Positions 24,601 to 32,000 of a DNA stretch of 32,588 bases are shown here, piece after piece; position 1 is the first letter of the stretch, and each line of letters begins with the position of its first letter. Both the position numbers and the translations under genes were made by a program. The notes under the pieces are model-generated. The model was not told where the DNA came from. It saw only the letters and a program-made list of their open reading frames with translations, and did no database searches. The DNA is from Clostridiales bacterium (GTDB lineage Bacteria > Bacillota_A > Clostridia > Saccharofermentanales > Saccharofermentanaceae), in NCBI GenBank assembly GCA_017649745.1, contig JAGCGE010000341.1, forward strand, positions 1-32,588, in the 5' to 3' direction.

Positions 24601-26804
24601 TCCTCATCATAAACAAGCTTTATCGTTTTAAACATAATGTCATGAGCATTATTATCTACATCAACATGGAAATCATCGCTGCCATCTATCTGAACAAAAC
24701 TTGAATCAACATAACTGGTCAATTCGATCGGAGCATAGTATGTCAGTGCGTATTCTTGCAAGATCCTTTCTGACTCGTTTCCGGCATAAACATAGATAAC
24801 ATATTCTAACGAATCCAGGTCCTCCAAAGACCACTGTTTATCAGGATTATTCCAATCACTTTTATCAAGCGTTATAGCATATAATCCATCTATTGGGGAC
24901 AGATTACCATATTTAATTACGGAGCCATCGTCAACGAGTTTTACCTGATAATATACATTGCTTCGATTACATGAAAATGTTATATCAATACTGCTTTCAT
25001 CGTTGATAAGATAACCCGTTATTTCATCTTCCTCTAATACAGCAACACCGGAATTGACTGTTGTGTTCATAGAATCCAAGTTAAAAGGTTCTACATATCG
25101 ATAATTGCTTCCGGTATCAACCTTCAGAACTCCCGTATTTCCTGCTGGATCAGAGACGTTTGCCGTAAATACTATTGAAGATTCATTAGTACAAAGAGTT
25201 GTTATCTCGCTAATCGCAAAAGTGAACTTACCATCTGTATATGATGCTTTTTCAGGTGTGATAGTACTAATAGAATCTATAGAAAAAGAAATGTTTTTGT
25301 ACTTATTCTTATCTGTGGAACTGAGTGAAACAAAAAGTTTATCATTGCTACCCAGATCCGTTGATTCTGAATCCGAACTATATGTCAATGTTCCAAAACT
25401 AATTGCAGGATAAACCTTAATGCGTGAATCGATCGAATCCGAGTCAAATTTATCCGTTACAGAACCCAGCTTCACACTAAGGTCAAAATCAAGCACTGTC
25501 AATTTTGAAACTGAAGCTACTTTTATCTTCAATTCAGGATTGTAGCTGTCTGTATTATTCCATTTACCAATACCTTCACCGATGCTCTTATAGTGATTTC
25601 CTTGAATCAAAGCATCCAGCGTATAAGTACCTGCCTCAGCTTCGGATGAGAAGCTCAAAGTAATGATGTCGTCAGTTTTTACAGCTTGAGAATCCTTGTC
25701 TTCCACGCCTTCTTCAACAAACTGAGTAAATGACAAGCTCTCCAAAAGTGCATTCGTAGATGTAACAGTTATTGTTCGATCTTTTACACGATCGATTCCG
25801 CTCGAGGTCAGAGAAAACGAGGAAGAATCATTATATTCACTTTCCTCTAGCAGCATTTCATCACAGTAATAAAATTCATCATCGATAACCGTGATCAATA
25901 CCATCTTATGATTAACATATGTCTTATCCAAAGTAAAATCAGCACTAAAAGGCCCAAATGCGACACAGCCCTTTGTCAGATCATAGAAATAATAATCTAT
26001 ATCCAGATTATCAATATCAAAATCACATGTTAACGAAATATTATATTCATATCCGTTAGCCATTTTTCCAGTTCCTACTATAGAATCACCATCTTTTGCG
26101 TGAACAATCTCATCTGCAGTTGTTCCTAAAACACTTGTAGAAAAGATAGTTGGAACTACATTTAATTTTTCGTTAAGTTTAAAAGTAAACTCGTTTCCGA
26201 ATGTATCTTTAGTCTTTACACTGCAATTCTGTATACCCGAATCGGTAAACTTAATATCAGAAACAGTATAGGAACCTGAACTAATATCTTTATCAGCAAA
26301 CTGTTGAGAATTGATTTTAATGGTACAAGCTTTCAATGGGAAAGCGTTTTTCATTGTTGTATCATCTCTGTCGGAACTGATCGTAACATCAAATGCGTCA
26401 TCGTCTTCAACAAACTCATAATTGACATCAAACATATCGATTTTGACGAGTGTAATCTGCTCAGAAAATGATGTGCTGCTGGCCAAATCAACATACCAAT
26501 CACCTTGTTCTAAGGCACTTTGAGCTTCGTTTGAAATAGAGGCGGTATATAGTGTCACACCATCTTTATTATTCTTATATGTCAGATCAATGAGATCATG
26601 TGACCAGTCGCCTATATGAAGATTGTTTGTACCATTCGCATTGCCGGAAACATAAAACCAGCCCTTCTTCGAACTGTCAACGTAATAGTAGAATGTTCGT
26701 CCCGTATAGGAAGATACATTGGCTTTTGATCCACCAATAATCATTGGTAGAAGAACACCTAACAAGACTCCAACAAAGATTAATGAAATAACTTTCTTTC
26801 TCAT
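21687..26804 (-). CDS. 1705-residue surface protein: signal peptide, repeated beta modules, C-terminal TM anchor
   Basis: A signal peptide (MRKKVISLIFVGVLLGVLL, cleavage near residue 28) is followed by an entirely extracellular, beta-rich, Asp/Ser/Asn-rich region. About seven modules are tagged by Y[YF]xP[IL] boundary strands. On the DNA these tags fall near 25090, 24733, 24390, 24035, 23708, 23397 and 23050, a regular ~310-360 bp (104-119 residue) period. Each module carries SNN.., ..N-G-D.V.V.F.T.H and D-A-A/S-G-N motifs, typical of Ig-like bacterial domains. Three further Ig-like units with DRTEP, DKTDP and DSTAP joints follow. The C-terminus has a TM helix (about 1677-1700) and RKRRH, with LPAQK ten residues before it instead of LPxTG. 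It could be a stalk, adhesin or presentation scaffold. Second gene of the operon. Confidence 0.8.
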   Translation of the reverse strand: MRKKVISLIFVGVLLGVLLPMIIGGSKANVSSYTGRTFYYYVDSSKKGWFYVSGNANGTNNLHIGDWSHDLIDLTYKNNKDGVTLYTASISNEAQSALEQGDWYVDLASSTSFSEQITLVKIDMFDVNYEFVEDDDAFDVTISSDRDDTTMKNAFPLKACTIKINSQQFADKDISSGSYTVSDIKFTDSGIQNCSVKTKDTFGNEFTFKLNEKLNVVPTIFSTSVLGTTADEIVHAKDGDSIVGTGKMANGYEYNISLTCDFDIDNLDIDYYFYDLTKGCVAFGPFSADFTLDKTYVNHKMVLITVIDDEFYYCDEMLLEESEYNDSSSFSLTSSGIDRVKDRTITVTSTNALLESLSFTQFVEEGVEDKDSQAVKTDDIITLSFSSEAEAGTYTLDALIQGNHYKSIGEGIGKWNNTDSYNPELKIKVASVSKLTVLDFDLSVKLGSVTDKFDSDSIDSRIKVYPAISFGTLTYSSDSESTDLGSNDKLFVSLSSTDKNKYKNISFSIDSISTITPEKASYTDGKFTFAISEITTLCTNESSIVFTANVSDPAGNTGVLKVDTGSNYRYVEPFNLDSMNTTVNSGVAVLEEDEITGYLINDESSIDITFSCNRSNVYYQVKLVDDGSVIKYGNLSPIDGLYAITLDKSDWNNPDKQWSLEDLDSLEYVIYVYAGNESERILQEYALTYYAPIELTSYVDSSFVQIDGSDDFHVDVDNNAHDIMFKTIKLVYDEDKTIDVPLSNLSESTNLKYTIPMSLISGSEDDPDLAKRDNVTFEVIYEVVDKSGKVYSNADRAEKPTFTVFHPISESISNVEFYSNNTNTGVHSKIVKTTDIVDVTFHSSHPLSGNQDDNGTIWCTGTIGGVAASFFSENGGMDWQGHIYVWNPAWADNKTIDFSVELSDASGNTDTLKSTEAQNLIYYAPIHVNDLTFASSNNASSGTLANDSDKVTVSFSTTHSVFGKAIIAGKTVDIEEKEVDGKFIHSASVDVKDLILVDNKPIEFSFTLEDAAGNKTNDPITNADCPEVLYLSPIDLSVAGLKVSSNNSNSSFAINGDVIEVKFNTSHPVKIVSATAGGAALNMTSENNDRMHWTGTYTVTDGIVPDLNNIKIAIELGDDSGNETFKFGDEDSIKYFAPIRVTSCSIYTDNSKDTTKYAIDNNNVFVKFRTNHKIDINNSSFNISGHAISGVNETEVGDGSYEYVYSRKVNNGELTDLSQVTFGLSVTDAAGNAKASCDHNSSITANKITYYAPLTITTSISSSGNRSNYAKNGDTITVVSRVNHSASVVSSSVVDRSMNTVSGNDSMTITTSYTIPSDEKKLSEGTLSASLNYTDVAGNTLNVDKMNEGVVVYDRTEPTIKTSNAFSGFTAEGLTFNINIKDINLDETNTKVTVSYTDKDEKTSIKTYTVNNGIDSDGNIDIKIENEGNYSVKIYGVDLAGNAAKEIEYRVTVDKTDPTLKYNVDSVKPQIYRPGVKISDLIDFSDDNTADISCTVSDGKSIDMCDIDDPIDGDGKKTITVHIEDLAGNSSEITFDIYIDSTAPSPVLRDVLSDTIIEAGKKNEFDEKASIVFSLQNLSYDPDSPDVFTAISIECPDGTIIDLLDDGDYLNADGDYIFDFDQPGTYKITLMAKDASDNTTGVKTYEVVVKEKPLDAVKTLIENKTGLPAQKVSNKTLIIAASSVMGVIIIAAATVIFAISRKRRH

Positions 26805-26817
26805 ATTTATACTAACC

Positions 26818-27135
26818 TCACTCTAAGATCTCAGTAGCATCATCATCGCAAAGGATCTCCGTATAGTCCTCAGATGAACCTAACATCTCTGTGGATTCAC
26901 TCTGAACAGACATTACGACAGGAACCTGCTTATCTGCTTTTTTATCTGTCTTTTTTTCTGCTTTCTTTACTTTAACTTTGGTACTTGAAGATTTCTTGGC
27001 AGGAACATATCTGCGTCCTCTGCCCGAAAAGAATGATATGGACGCATAGACTTTAAAATAGAAAAACAAAATGACCGATATTATCAGAAAAATACCGGAT
27101 AAGACCAAACCGCCATAAAACATTAGTTCATTCAT
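26818..27135 (-). CDS. One-TM membrane protein with Lys-rich stretch and acidic T-E-[IM]-L tail
   Basis: The 105-residue protein has an N-terminal TM helix (about residues 5-30) and a basic RGRR plus Lys/Ala-rich cytoplasmic stretch (residues 40-70). The tail is acidic and contains STEML, YTEIL and ATEIL. Each Thr has Leu at +3 and acidic neighbours, which fits phospho-Thr peptides read by FHA domains (pThr with an aliphatic residue at +3). The positive-inside rule puts this tail in the cytoplasm. It is the first gene of the long operon, 24 nt after its transcription start, with AAGGAAG as ribosome site. The next gene starts 13 nt on. It could link the operon to a Ser/Thr kinase and an FHA-containing secretion ATPase, by inference. 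Confidence 0.7.
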   Translation of the reverse strand: MNELMFYGGLVLSGIFLIISVILFFYFKVYASISFFSGRGRRYVPAKKSSSTKVKVKKAEKKTDKKADKQVPVVMSVQSESTEMLGSSEDYTEILCDDDATEILE

Positions 27136-27165
27136 AACACACTTACTTCCTTATTCACTCTACTA

Positions 27166-27194
27166 ATTATGTCATCTTGGTGATAATATGTAAA
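27166..27194 (-). promoter_or_regulatory. SigA-type promoter of the 11-kb surface-protein/T8/T7 operon
   Basis: On the minus strand: -35 TTTACA at 27194-27189, 17-bp spacer, -10 CATAAT at 27171-27166. It is back to back with a plus-strand promoter at 27215-27242 for the DUF4214 gene, with the two -35 boxes 20 bp apart. Confidence 0.75.
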
Positions 27195-27214
27195 TTGACA
27201 TTTTGTTCACATAT

Positions 27215-27242
27215 TTTACATTTGTACATATTTGACTATTAT
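27215..27242 (+). promoter_or_regulatory. Probable promoter of the DUF4214 protein gene
   Basis: On the plus strand: -35 TTTACA at 27215-27220, 16-bp spacer, -10 TATTAT at 27237-27242. Coding starts 55 nt later behind GGAAGG. The region is very AT-rich, so chance matches are possible. Confidence 0.5.
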
Positions 27243-27297
27243 TTTATCAGCTTTTGTGCAACGTGAACACAAGTTTTAATAGGAAGGTATATGAATA

Positions 27298-28989
27298 ATG
27301 AAGCGTCTTTCTGAATTTCTCCTAGTTGCCGTTGTTGCAACGTCTATTTTCCCATTCTTCGGAAGTGCATCCGTAAGAGCAGCAGACGGAATAGCCCTTA
27401 ATTCAACAAATTTCCCTGACAAGAATTTTCTGAATTATGTTTCTGTATTTGATAAAGACGGAAATAAAACTCTAAGTGCCACCGAGATTAAGGAGGCATA
27501 TTTTATCGAATGCCCAAACAAGCAGATCAAGGACATAACTGGTATAAAGTATTTCACTTCGGCAACTTCTCTGGACATTGCAAATAATCAAATCGAAAAA
27601 GTGGATCTAAGCGCTAACACCAGTCTTACAGTATTCGACTGCAGAAATAACAATATCAGCAGTCTTGATGTCAGCAAACAATCTAAATTGACACAGCTTT
27701 TTATTCAAAACAACAACATGAGTTCCCTCAATATAGGCAAGAATGCTTCAAGACTTGATACACTGTATTGTTTTGGAAACAAGTTCAGCGAAATGGATAT
27801 TTCTTTTTACTCCTATTTAGTGGATGCATACAACGGTAAAAAGACCAGTTATATGGGAAACAAAGACCACCCTCTATATAAAGATACCAACGGAAAAGGG
27901 GCTTTGTGTTGTGATAAAGATGTCAAGTTCAAGACGATCTGTACCAAGACAAGCATCTCCGAGGGTAAAGGAACCATCACAGAATCATTCGGTTCTTATA
28001 GCGGAGACAGCATTTCCATATCTGCAAATCCTGCTTCAGGATACGAGTTTGATCATTGGACAATAATCGAAGGCAATACTCCGACAAAATACACCACATC
28101 GACCATAACAATGGTGGCTGACAAAAACAGAACTTGCAATGCCTTTTTCACAGAGAAACAATCTACGCCTGAACCTGACAAGCCTACTAAAGAACCTAAC
28201 GCTTACGACCTGGTACCTGCAGATTCCGTAAGTCGCGACTACAATTCCGTACAAAATTTCGTGAAGAGACTTTATAAGTACACGTTCGGCAGAGAAGCTG
28301 ATCAGGACGGTCTTGATTACTGGACAAACATCCTCAACACATATCAGTCTAACGGCGGTGACGTTGCGAAAACATTTATCAACAGTACTGAGTTCAAGTC
28401 AATGAACTACACTAATGATCAGTTCGTCGATGTACTCTATACAGTATTTTTCGACAGAGCGGCAGATGATGCAGGAAGAAGCTACTGGCTCGACAAGCTC
28501 AACAGCGGTTCGATCAGCAGAACAGATGCAGCAAACTCTTTTGTCAATTCACAGGAATGGGCTAATACATGTGCTTTGGCAGGTATCCTGTCAGGAACAC
28601 CTATCATATCGAACATTAATATCATGCCGGGAAACTCAGTCATGTTTTTCGGAGAGTCGCTTTATGAGAGAGCTCTCGGAAGAAAGTACGACTCAGCAGG
28701 ATTGGCATACTGGGCTAGTCTCCTTGCGAGCCATAAAGTCACAGGTGAGCAGGCAGGCGCTGAGTTCTTCCTCTGTCAGGAGATGAAGGACAGTGGTATC
28801 TCGAATGACGAATTCGTCACGAGACTCTATATAACATTCATGAATAGAGATCCTGAATCTGACGGATTCGACTACTGGGTATCACTCCTGAATAAAGGAG
28901 CAAGCAGAGAATCAGTTGTATACGGATTCACAAGAAGTCCTGAGTTCGTATCAAAGTGCGCTGAGGCAAAGATAATCCCATTCAGATGA
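27298..28989 (+). CDS. Secreted EF-hand/LRR/DUF4214 surface protein
   Basis: The 563-residue product has a signal peptide (cleavage near ASVRA-A, residue 28). A calcium-type EF-hand loop (DKDGNKTLSATE, 52-63) leads into about five leucine-rich repeats (80-170; pattern LDxxNNxIxxLDxS). Then comes a bacterial repeat domain of the InlB-B-like type (SISANPASGYEFDHW, 238-254) and a Pro/Thr linker at 288-302. The C-terminus (315-563) has two DUF4214 repeats (GREADQDGLDYW, FDRAADDAGRSYW, then GRKYDSAGLAYW, NRDPESDGFDYW). It is probably surface-associated, perhaps through DUF4214 binding to cell-wall glycans. The start is fixed by GGAAGG 10 nt upstream; an ATG 7 nt earlier is out of frame. Confidence 0.85.
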   Translation: MKRLSEFLLVAVVATSIFPFFGSASVRAADGIALNSTNFPDKNFLNYVSVFDKDGNKTLSATEIKEAYFIECPNKQIKDITGIKYFTSATSLDIANNQIEKVDLSANTSLTVFDCRNNNISSLDVSKQSKLTQLFIQNNNMSSLNIGKNASRLDTLYCFGNKFSEMDISFYSYLVDAYNGKKTSYMGNKDHPLYKDTNGKGALCCDKDVKFKTICTKTSISEGKGTITESFGSYSGDSISISANPASGYEFDHWTIIEGNTPTKYTTSTITMVADKNRTCNAFFTEKQSTPEPDKPTKEPNAYDLVPADSVSRDYNSVQNFVKRLYKYTFGREADQDGLDYWTNILNTYQSNGGDVAKTFINSTEFKSMNYTNDQFVDVLYTVFFDRAADDAGRSYWLDKLNSGSISRTDAANSFVNSQEWANTCALAGILSGTPIISNINIMPGNSVMFFGESLYERALGRKYDSAGLAYWASLLASHKVTGEQAGAEFFLCQEMKDSGISNDEFVTRLYITFMNRDPESDGFDYWVSLLNKGASRESVVYGFTRSPEFVSKCAEAKIIPFR

Positions 28990-29010
28990 TCATATGGAAA
29001 CGAATAAAGA

Positions 29011-29040
29011 AGCCCGAGTCGATCGTAATCGATTCGGGCT
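29011..29040 (+). terminator. Bidirectional hairpin terminator
   Basis: A 13-bp stem (AGCCCGAGTCGAT with ATCGATTCGGGCT, one G-T pair, 4-nt loop) is followed by TTGTCTT on the plus strand and preceded by AAAGA, giving TCTTT on the minus strand. It lies between convergent stop codons at 28989 and 29055 and serves both genes. Confidence 0.8.
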
Positions 29041-29054
29041 TTGTCTTGCGCTAA

Positions 29055-29885
29055 TTATTCAGCTATCAGTTTGATCTCAAAATCATAGCAGAATGTGCAT
29101 TCTTTCCAATCGGTATCAGCTCCGCCTTCTCGTGTGATGATCTTCTTTCTATCCTCTTTCTCAGGAGGAATCTTGGCCAGTTTGAGCAAGATATCACAAC
29201 CTGATATATCAAGTTCTTTAAGGCTGCACTCAGTGATATGAACATCGTACATCTTAGGTGCATAACCCAGATTAAATTCAGTCAAATCGCCGCAATGATC
29301 CACATTAAGAAATAGCAGATTATCACAGGCATCAAGATCAAGCTCATTCATCTCAGAGATCTCATAAAGCGACAGAGATTCAAGATTACGGCAGTTGATG
29401 ATCTCTACCTTAGAAAAAGATGACTCAAACAATTCCACATTCGCCAGAGCCTGAGTATCACATATCGAAAGCTTACCGGCCGAACTACCTGTTATCTTCA
29501 CATCCTTAAGATGAAGATGATTAGTAAGATTGATATCAGATCCTATCGTGCAATCAGATATATAGAGTTTCTCAAGATTAAAATTCTCGTTTAGTTCAAG
29601 CTTCTCAATATCCAGCTCAAAAAGAGACACTTCCTTAAGCTTCGTAAAAAGCTCCATGCCTTTGAGATCCTTAACATTCTGAGTCGGCTTGAACTCAGTT
29701 ACCTTCTCGAGTTCCTCATCACTCAGCCTCTTATTCTGATCCTCATCATAACGAAGGCTTATATATTCCCTCATCGCCGCATCAGGAAAATGCTCTTCAT
29801 CTATCGGCAACCCTTTCTTAGAAGCACAACCGTTAAGCAGCATCAGCGAAAAGGCCGATAACAACAGTACTGCTATCTTCTTCAT
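29055..29885 (-). CDS. Lipoprotein with EF-hand loop and leucine-rich repeats
   Basis: The 276-residue product has a lipoprotein signal peptide (MKK..., lipobox LNGC with Cys20). The calcium-type loop DEDQNKRLSDEE (47-58) precedes a KDLKGMELF joint and about eight irregular leucine-rich repeats rich in Glu/Asp. The order EF-hand then LRR copies the N-terminal half of the DUF4214 protein encoded opposite (the block NFPDxxxxxYV and DxDxNxxLS), so the two are related. It ends without further domains and is anchored at the outer membrane face. AGGGGAG precedes the ATG, directly adjoining the T-run of the terminator at 29905-29934. No separate clear promoter is visible. Confidence 0.8.
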   Translation of the reverse strand: MKKIAVLLLSAFSLMLLNGCASKKGLPIDEEHFPDAAMREYISLRYDEDQNKRLSDEELEKVTEFKPTQNVKDLKGMELFTKLKEVSLFELDIEKLELNENFNLEKLYISDCTIGSDINLTNHLHLKDVKITGSSAGKLSICDTQALANVELFESSFSKVEIINCRNLESLSLYEISEMNELDLDACDNLLFLNVDHCGDLTEFNLGYAPKMYDVHITECSLKELDISGCDILLKLAKIPPEKEDRKKIITREGGADTDWKECTFCYDFEIKLIAE

Positions 29886-29904
29886 AATGTATCTCCCCTA
29901 AAAA

Positions 29905-29934
29905 AATGAAGTGATATTATTATATCACTTCATT
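29905..29934 (-). terminator. Terminator after effector T9, containing a TATAAT
   Basis: A perfect 12-bp inverted repeat (AATGAAGTGATA / TATCACTTCATT) with a 6-nt loop is followed on the minus strand by TTTTTT, then at once by the ribosome site of the LRR lipoprotein gene. The hairpin contains the extended -10 sequence TGATATAAT (29927-29919), so it may double as the promoter of the downstream gene. Confidence 0.8.
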
Positions 29935-29964
29935 GATTTCCATTACTAAATCAAAGGTAGATTA

Positions 29965-31974
29965 TTAATCTCCATCGTCATCATTCTCAAGGAATTCATT
30001 ATATTCTTCTATATATGCAACATATTCTTCTTGAGAAAGTTCTGTAACAGAACGACCATTGTGAGTATTAGAATAATGAGTTTCCATTCCATCTCTCCAC
30101 TGATCATAACTAGCAGCGTTTCCGCCTGGTTTTTCCAAACTTTCCATAACATCCGGATCACTCGGATCGTATACCTGACAAGAATCCGAATGAGATGTAC
30201 TCTGCTGATAACCTAATCTAGTTTGCGCTTCCCATGGATCCATCATACTTTGATTTGGCATAGAACTTACTGGATGAATAGTACTCGTACTTGTTGATCC
30301 ATCCACCTGAATATTCGTATCGTAATAGTAAGAACCATAAGAACCAACGTTATCAAAATAATTACCATTAGTTCTATTCTCTTCTTGCTGATCAACCATA
30401 GCATTAATCTGGTCATTTCGTTCTTCAGTTTCTCTTATATCAAGCATGCCCTGAGCCACGCCCTGCAAATAATTAGCCGGGGCTAAGAGAGGTGAACCTG
30501 TAATAGAATTATATTGAGATCTACCTGCATGATAAGCTTCAATAGCATTAGGCGCATAACCATCTTCAGTAACATTGTCATACCAAGCGCCTTCAATCTC
30601 ACCTACAGTACCCACGATTGGGACAAAAACTTTAGCATAATCCCAACCAGAAATATTTTGGATATTTGAATTCATATATGCTTCGCTTACCTGATATGAT
30701 GCTTCATCACATAAAGCTCCAATAGTCGGATCTCCGGTAACTACACAAGTGCTCTGCAAGAAATTATTGTTTCCTTCATCAACAACCAAAGTTCCATACG
30801 AATCTTCAACATCATATAGATAGAAACCATGATTAATTGTTCCGTTACTGGTATTACAATTATACGAAATATTAACCGCAGAATCCGGTTCGAAAGTTGA
30901 ATTCATTGATTCCATAATCGCATGTGTATCAGCGGTTTCAATAGTAAAATTCGCAGGGAATGGAACCTCAACTGTATGAGAAGCATTTGTAAGAGGCATA
31001 TAATTTTCAGGATCTATTGCGTGCTCTTGCATATAACTTCCGCTCAATTCAACTGGAACAGAGATATAATCACATCTTGTTAGCGTACCGAGAATATTAC
31101 ACATCTGCAAATTATTAACAAATGTAGGATCCATATCATTCAAATTATTTCCATAACCATACGCAATATAATTGTATTGCAGAATAGCATTATAGGAATT
31201 CACAAAATAATCTGCGCTATCTCTAAAACGATATGAGATATACGCTAATCTAGTATCTTCATCGTCATAATAAAATACATCATCAGTTGATGAAGGTGCA
31301 TCATAATCCTGGATTAACATTCCCGTCATTAGGATATTAGTTGCATTTGTATATGCAGCATCAGAATAATCATTAAGTGCTAAATAGTGGTCCGTAGCAA
31401 GTATCAAGCCATTTGTTCTATAGGAATAAGCAAGATCTGAAATTGATCCATCGGCTATTAATGCATCATATTCTTCAAAATATGAATTAACTGCTTCTTG
31501 ATTTAAAGAACCATCAGGATTAGAGAACGTGGTTGCATAATACGTTGACATAGTTACGCCGGCATTTGTAAGAGGTGCACAAGCAGCACAAATTGATGCC
31601 GGTGTAGCAGTAGTACCTCTGTATGATCCTACTTCAGCTAAAACATCATGTAGGTTTGTCATAGCGGTATTTACATCTGCAAGAGCAGAACTCACTGAAG
31701 CTGAAATATTGTGAACTGATAATCCAGTAGTTTCAACTTCCCCATAAAATGTACTAAGAACACTTCTCAAATGATCAAGTTTGCTTCTAATTAGATAAAC
31801 GCGATCATAAGCTGAAGTCGCTGCATTTTTACATTCATCCTTAATCCATTGTCTATTACTCTGTACACTAGTAGCAGATATTCCTGAAGAGTAGCTTGTT
31901 GTATCTACAGAAAATCGAACAGATGAAATATCTGAAGTAAGTGAATCAGAATAACTGTCCCCGTAATGTCTCAT
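29965..31974 (-). CDS. Effector T9: shared 120-aa delivery module with a non-protease C-terminus
   Basis: The 669-residue product starts MRHYGDSYSDSL and keeps the 120-residue module exactly in register (YxxxE at 77-81; EVGSYRG at 114-120, lacking the LxG of the others). There is no HExxH, no D-x-x-G-x-x-T-N-N motif and no EFFAxxF anywhere. The C-terminal 540 residues are Ser/Asn/Tyr/Asp-rich. They contain a Gly/Tyr-rich stretch, a short hydrophobic segment (VFVPIVGTVGEI, near 460) and an acidic end (EFLENDDDGD); I do not recognise a family. It is expressed after its own S3 and S2 and is more AT-rich than T1-T3. A polymorphic effector with the same export signal but different activity is the best reading. 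Confidence 0.75.
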   Translation of the reverse strand: MRHYGDSYSDSLTSDISSVRFSVDTTSYSSGISATSVQSNRQWIKDECKNAATSAYDRVYLIRSKLDHLRSVLSTFYGEVETTGLSVHNISASVSSALADVNTAMTNLHDVLAEVGSYRGTTATPASICAACAPLTNAGVTMSTYYATTFSNPDGSLNQEAVNSYFEEYDALIADGSISDLAYSYRTNGLILATDHYLALNDYSDAAYTNATNILMTGMLIQDYDAPSSTDDVFYYDDEDTRLAYISYRFRDSADYFVNSYNAILQYNYIAYGYGNNLNDMDPTFVNNLQMCNILGTLTRCDYISVPVELSGSYMQEHAIDPENYMPLTNASHTVEVPFPANFTIETADTHAIMESMNSTFEPDSAVNISYNCNTSNGTINHGFYLYDVEDSYGTLVVDEGNNNFLQSTCVVTGDPTIGALCDEASYQVSEAYMNSNIQNISGWDYAKVFVPIVGTVGEIEGAWYDNVTEDGYAPNAIEAYHAGRSQYNSITGSPLLAPANYLQGVAQGMLDIRETEERNDQINAMVDQQEENRTNGNYFDNVGSYGSYYYDTNIQVDGSTSTSTIHPVSSMPNQSMMDPWEAQTRLGYQQSTSHSDSCQVYDPSDPDVMESLEKPGGNAASYDQWRDGMETHYSNTHNGRSVTELSQEEYVAYIEEYNEFLENDDDGD

Positions 31975-32000
31975 ATCATTTTCCGTCCTTGAAAATATTA

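Noticed and set aside
23040..25100. CRISPR or satellite-like DNA repeat
   Set aside because: The ~340-bp periodicity is inside one coding frame and is a protein-domain repeat with divergent DNA.
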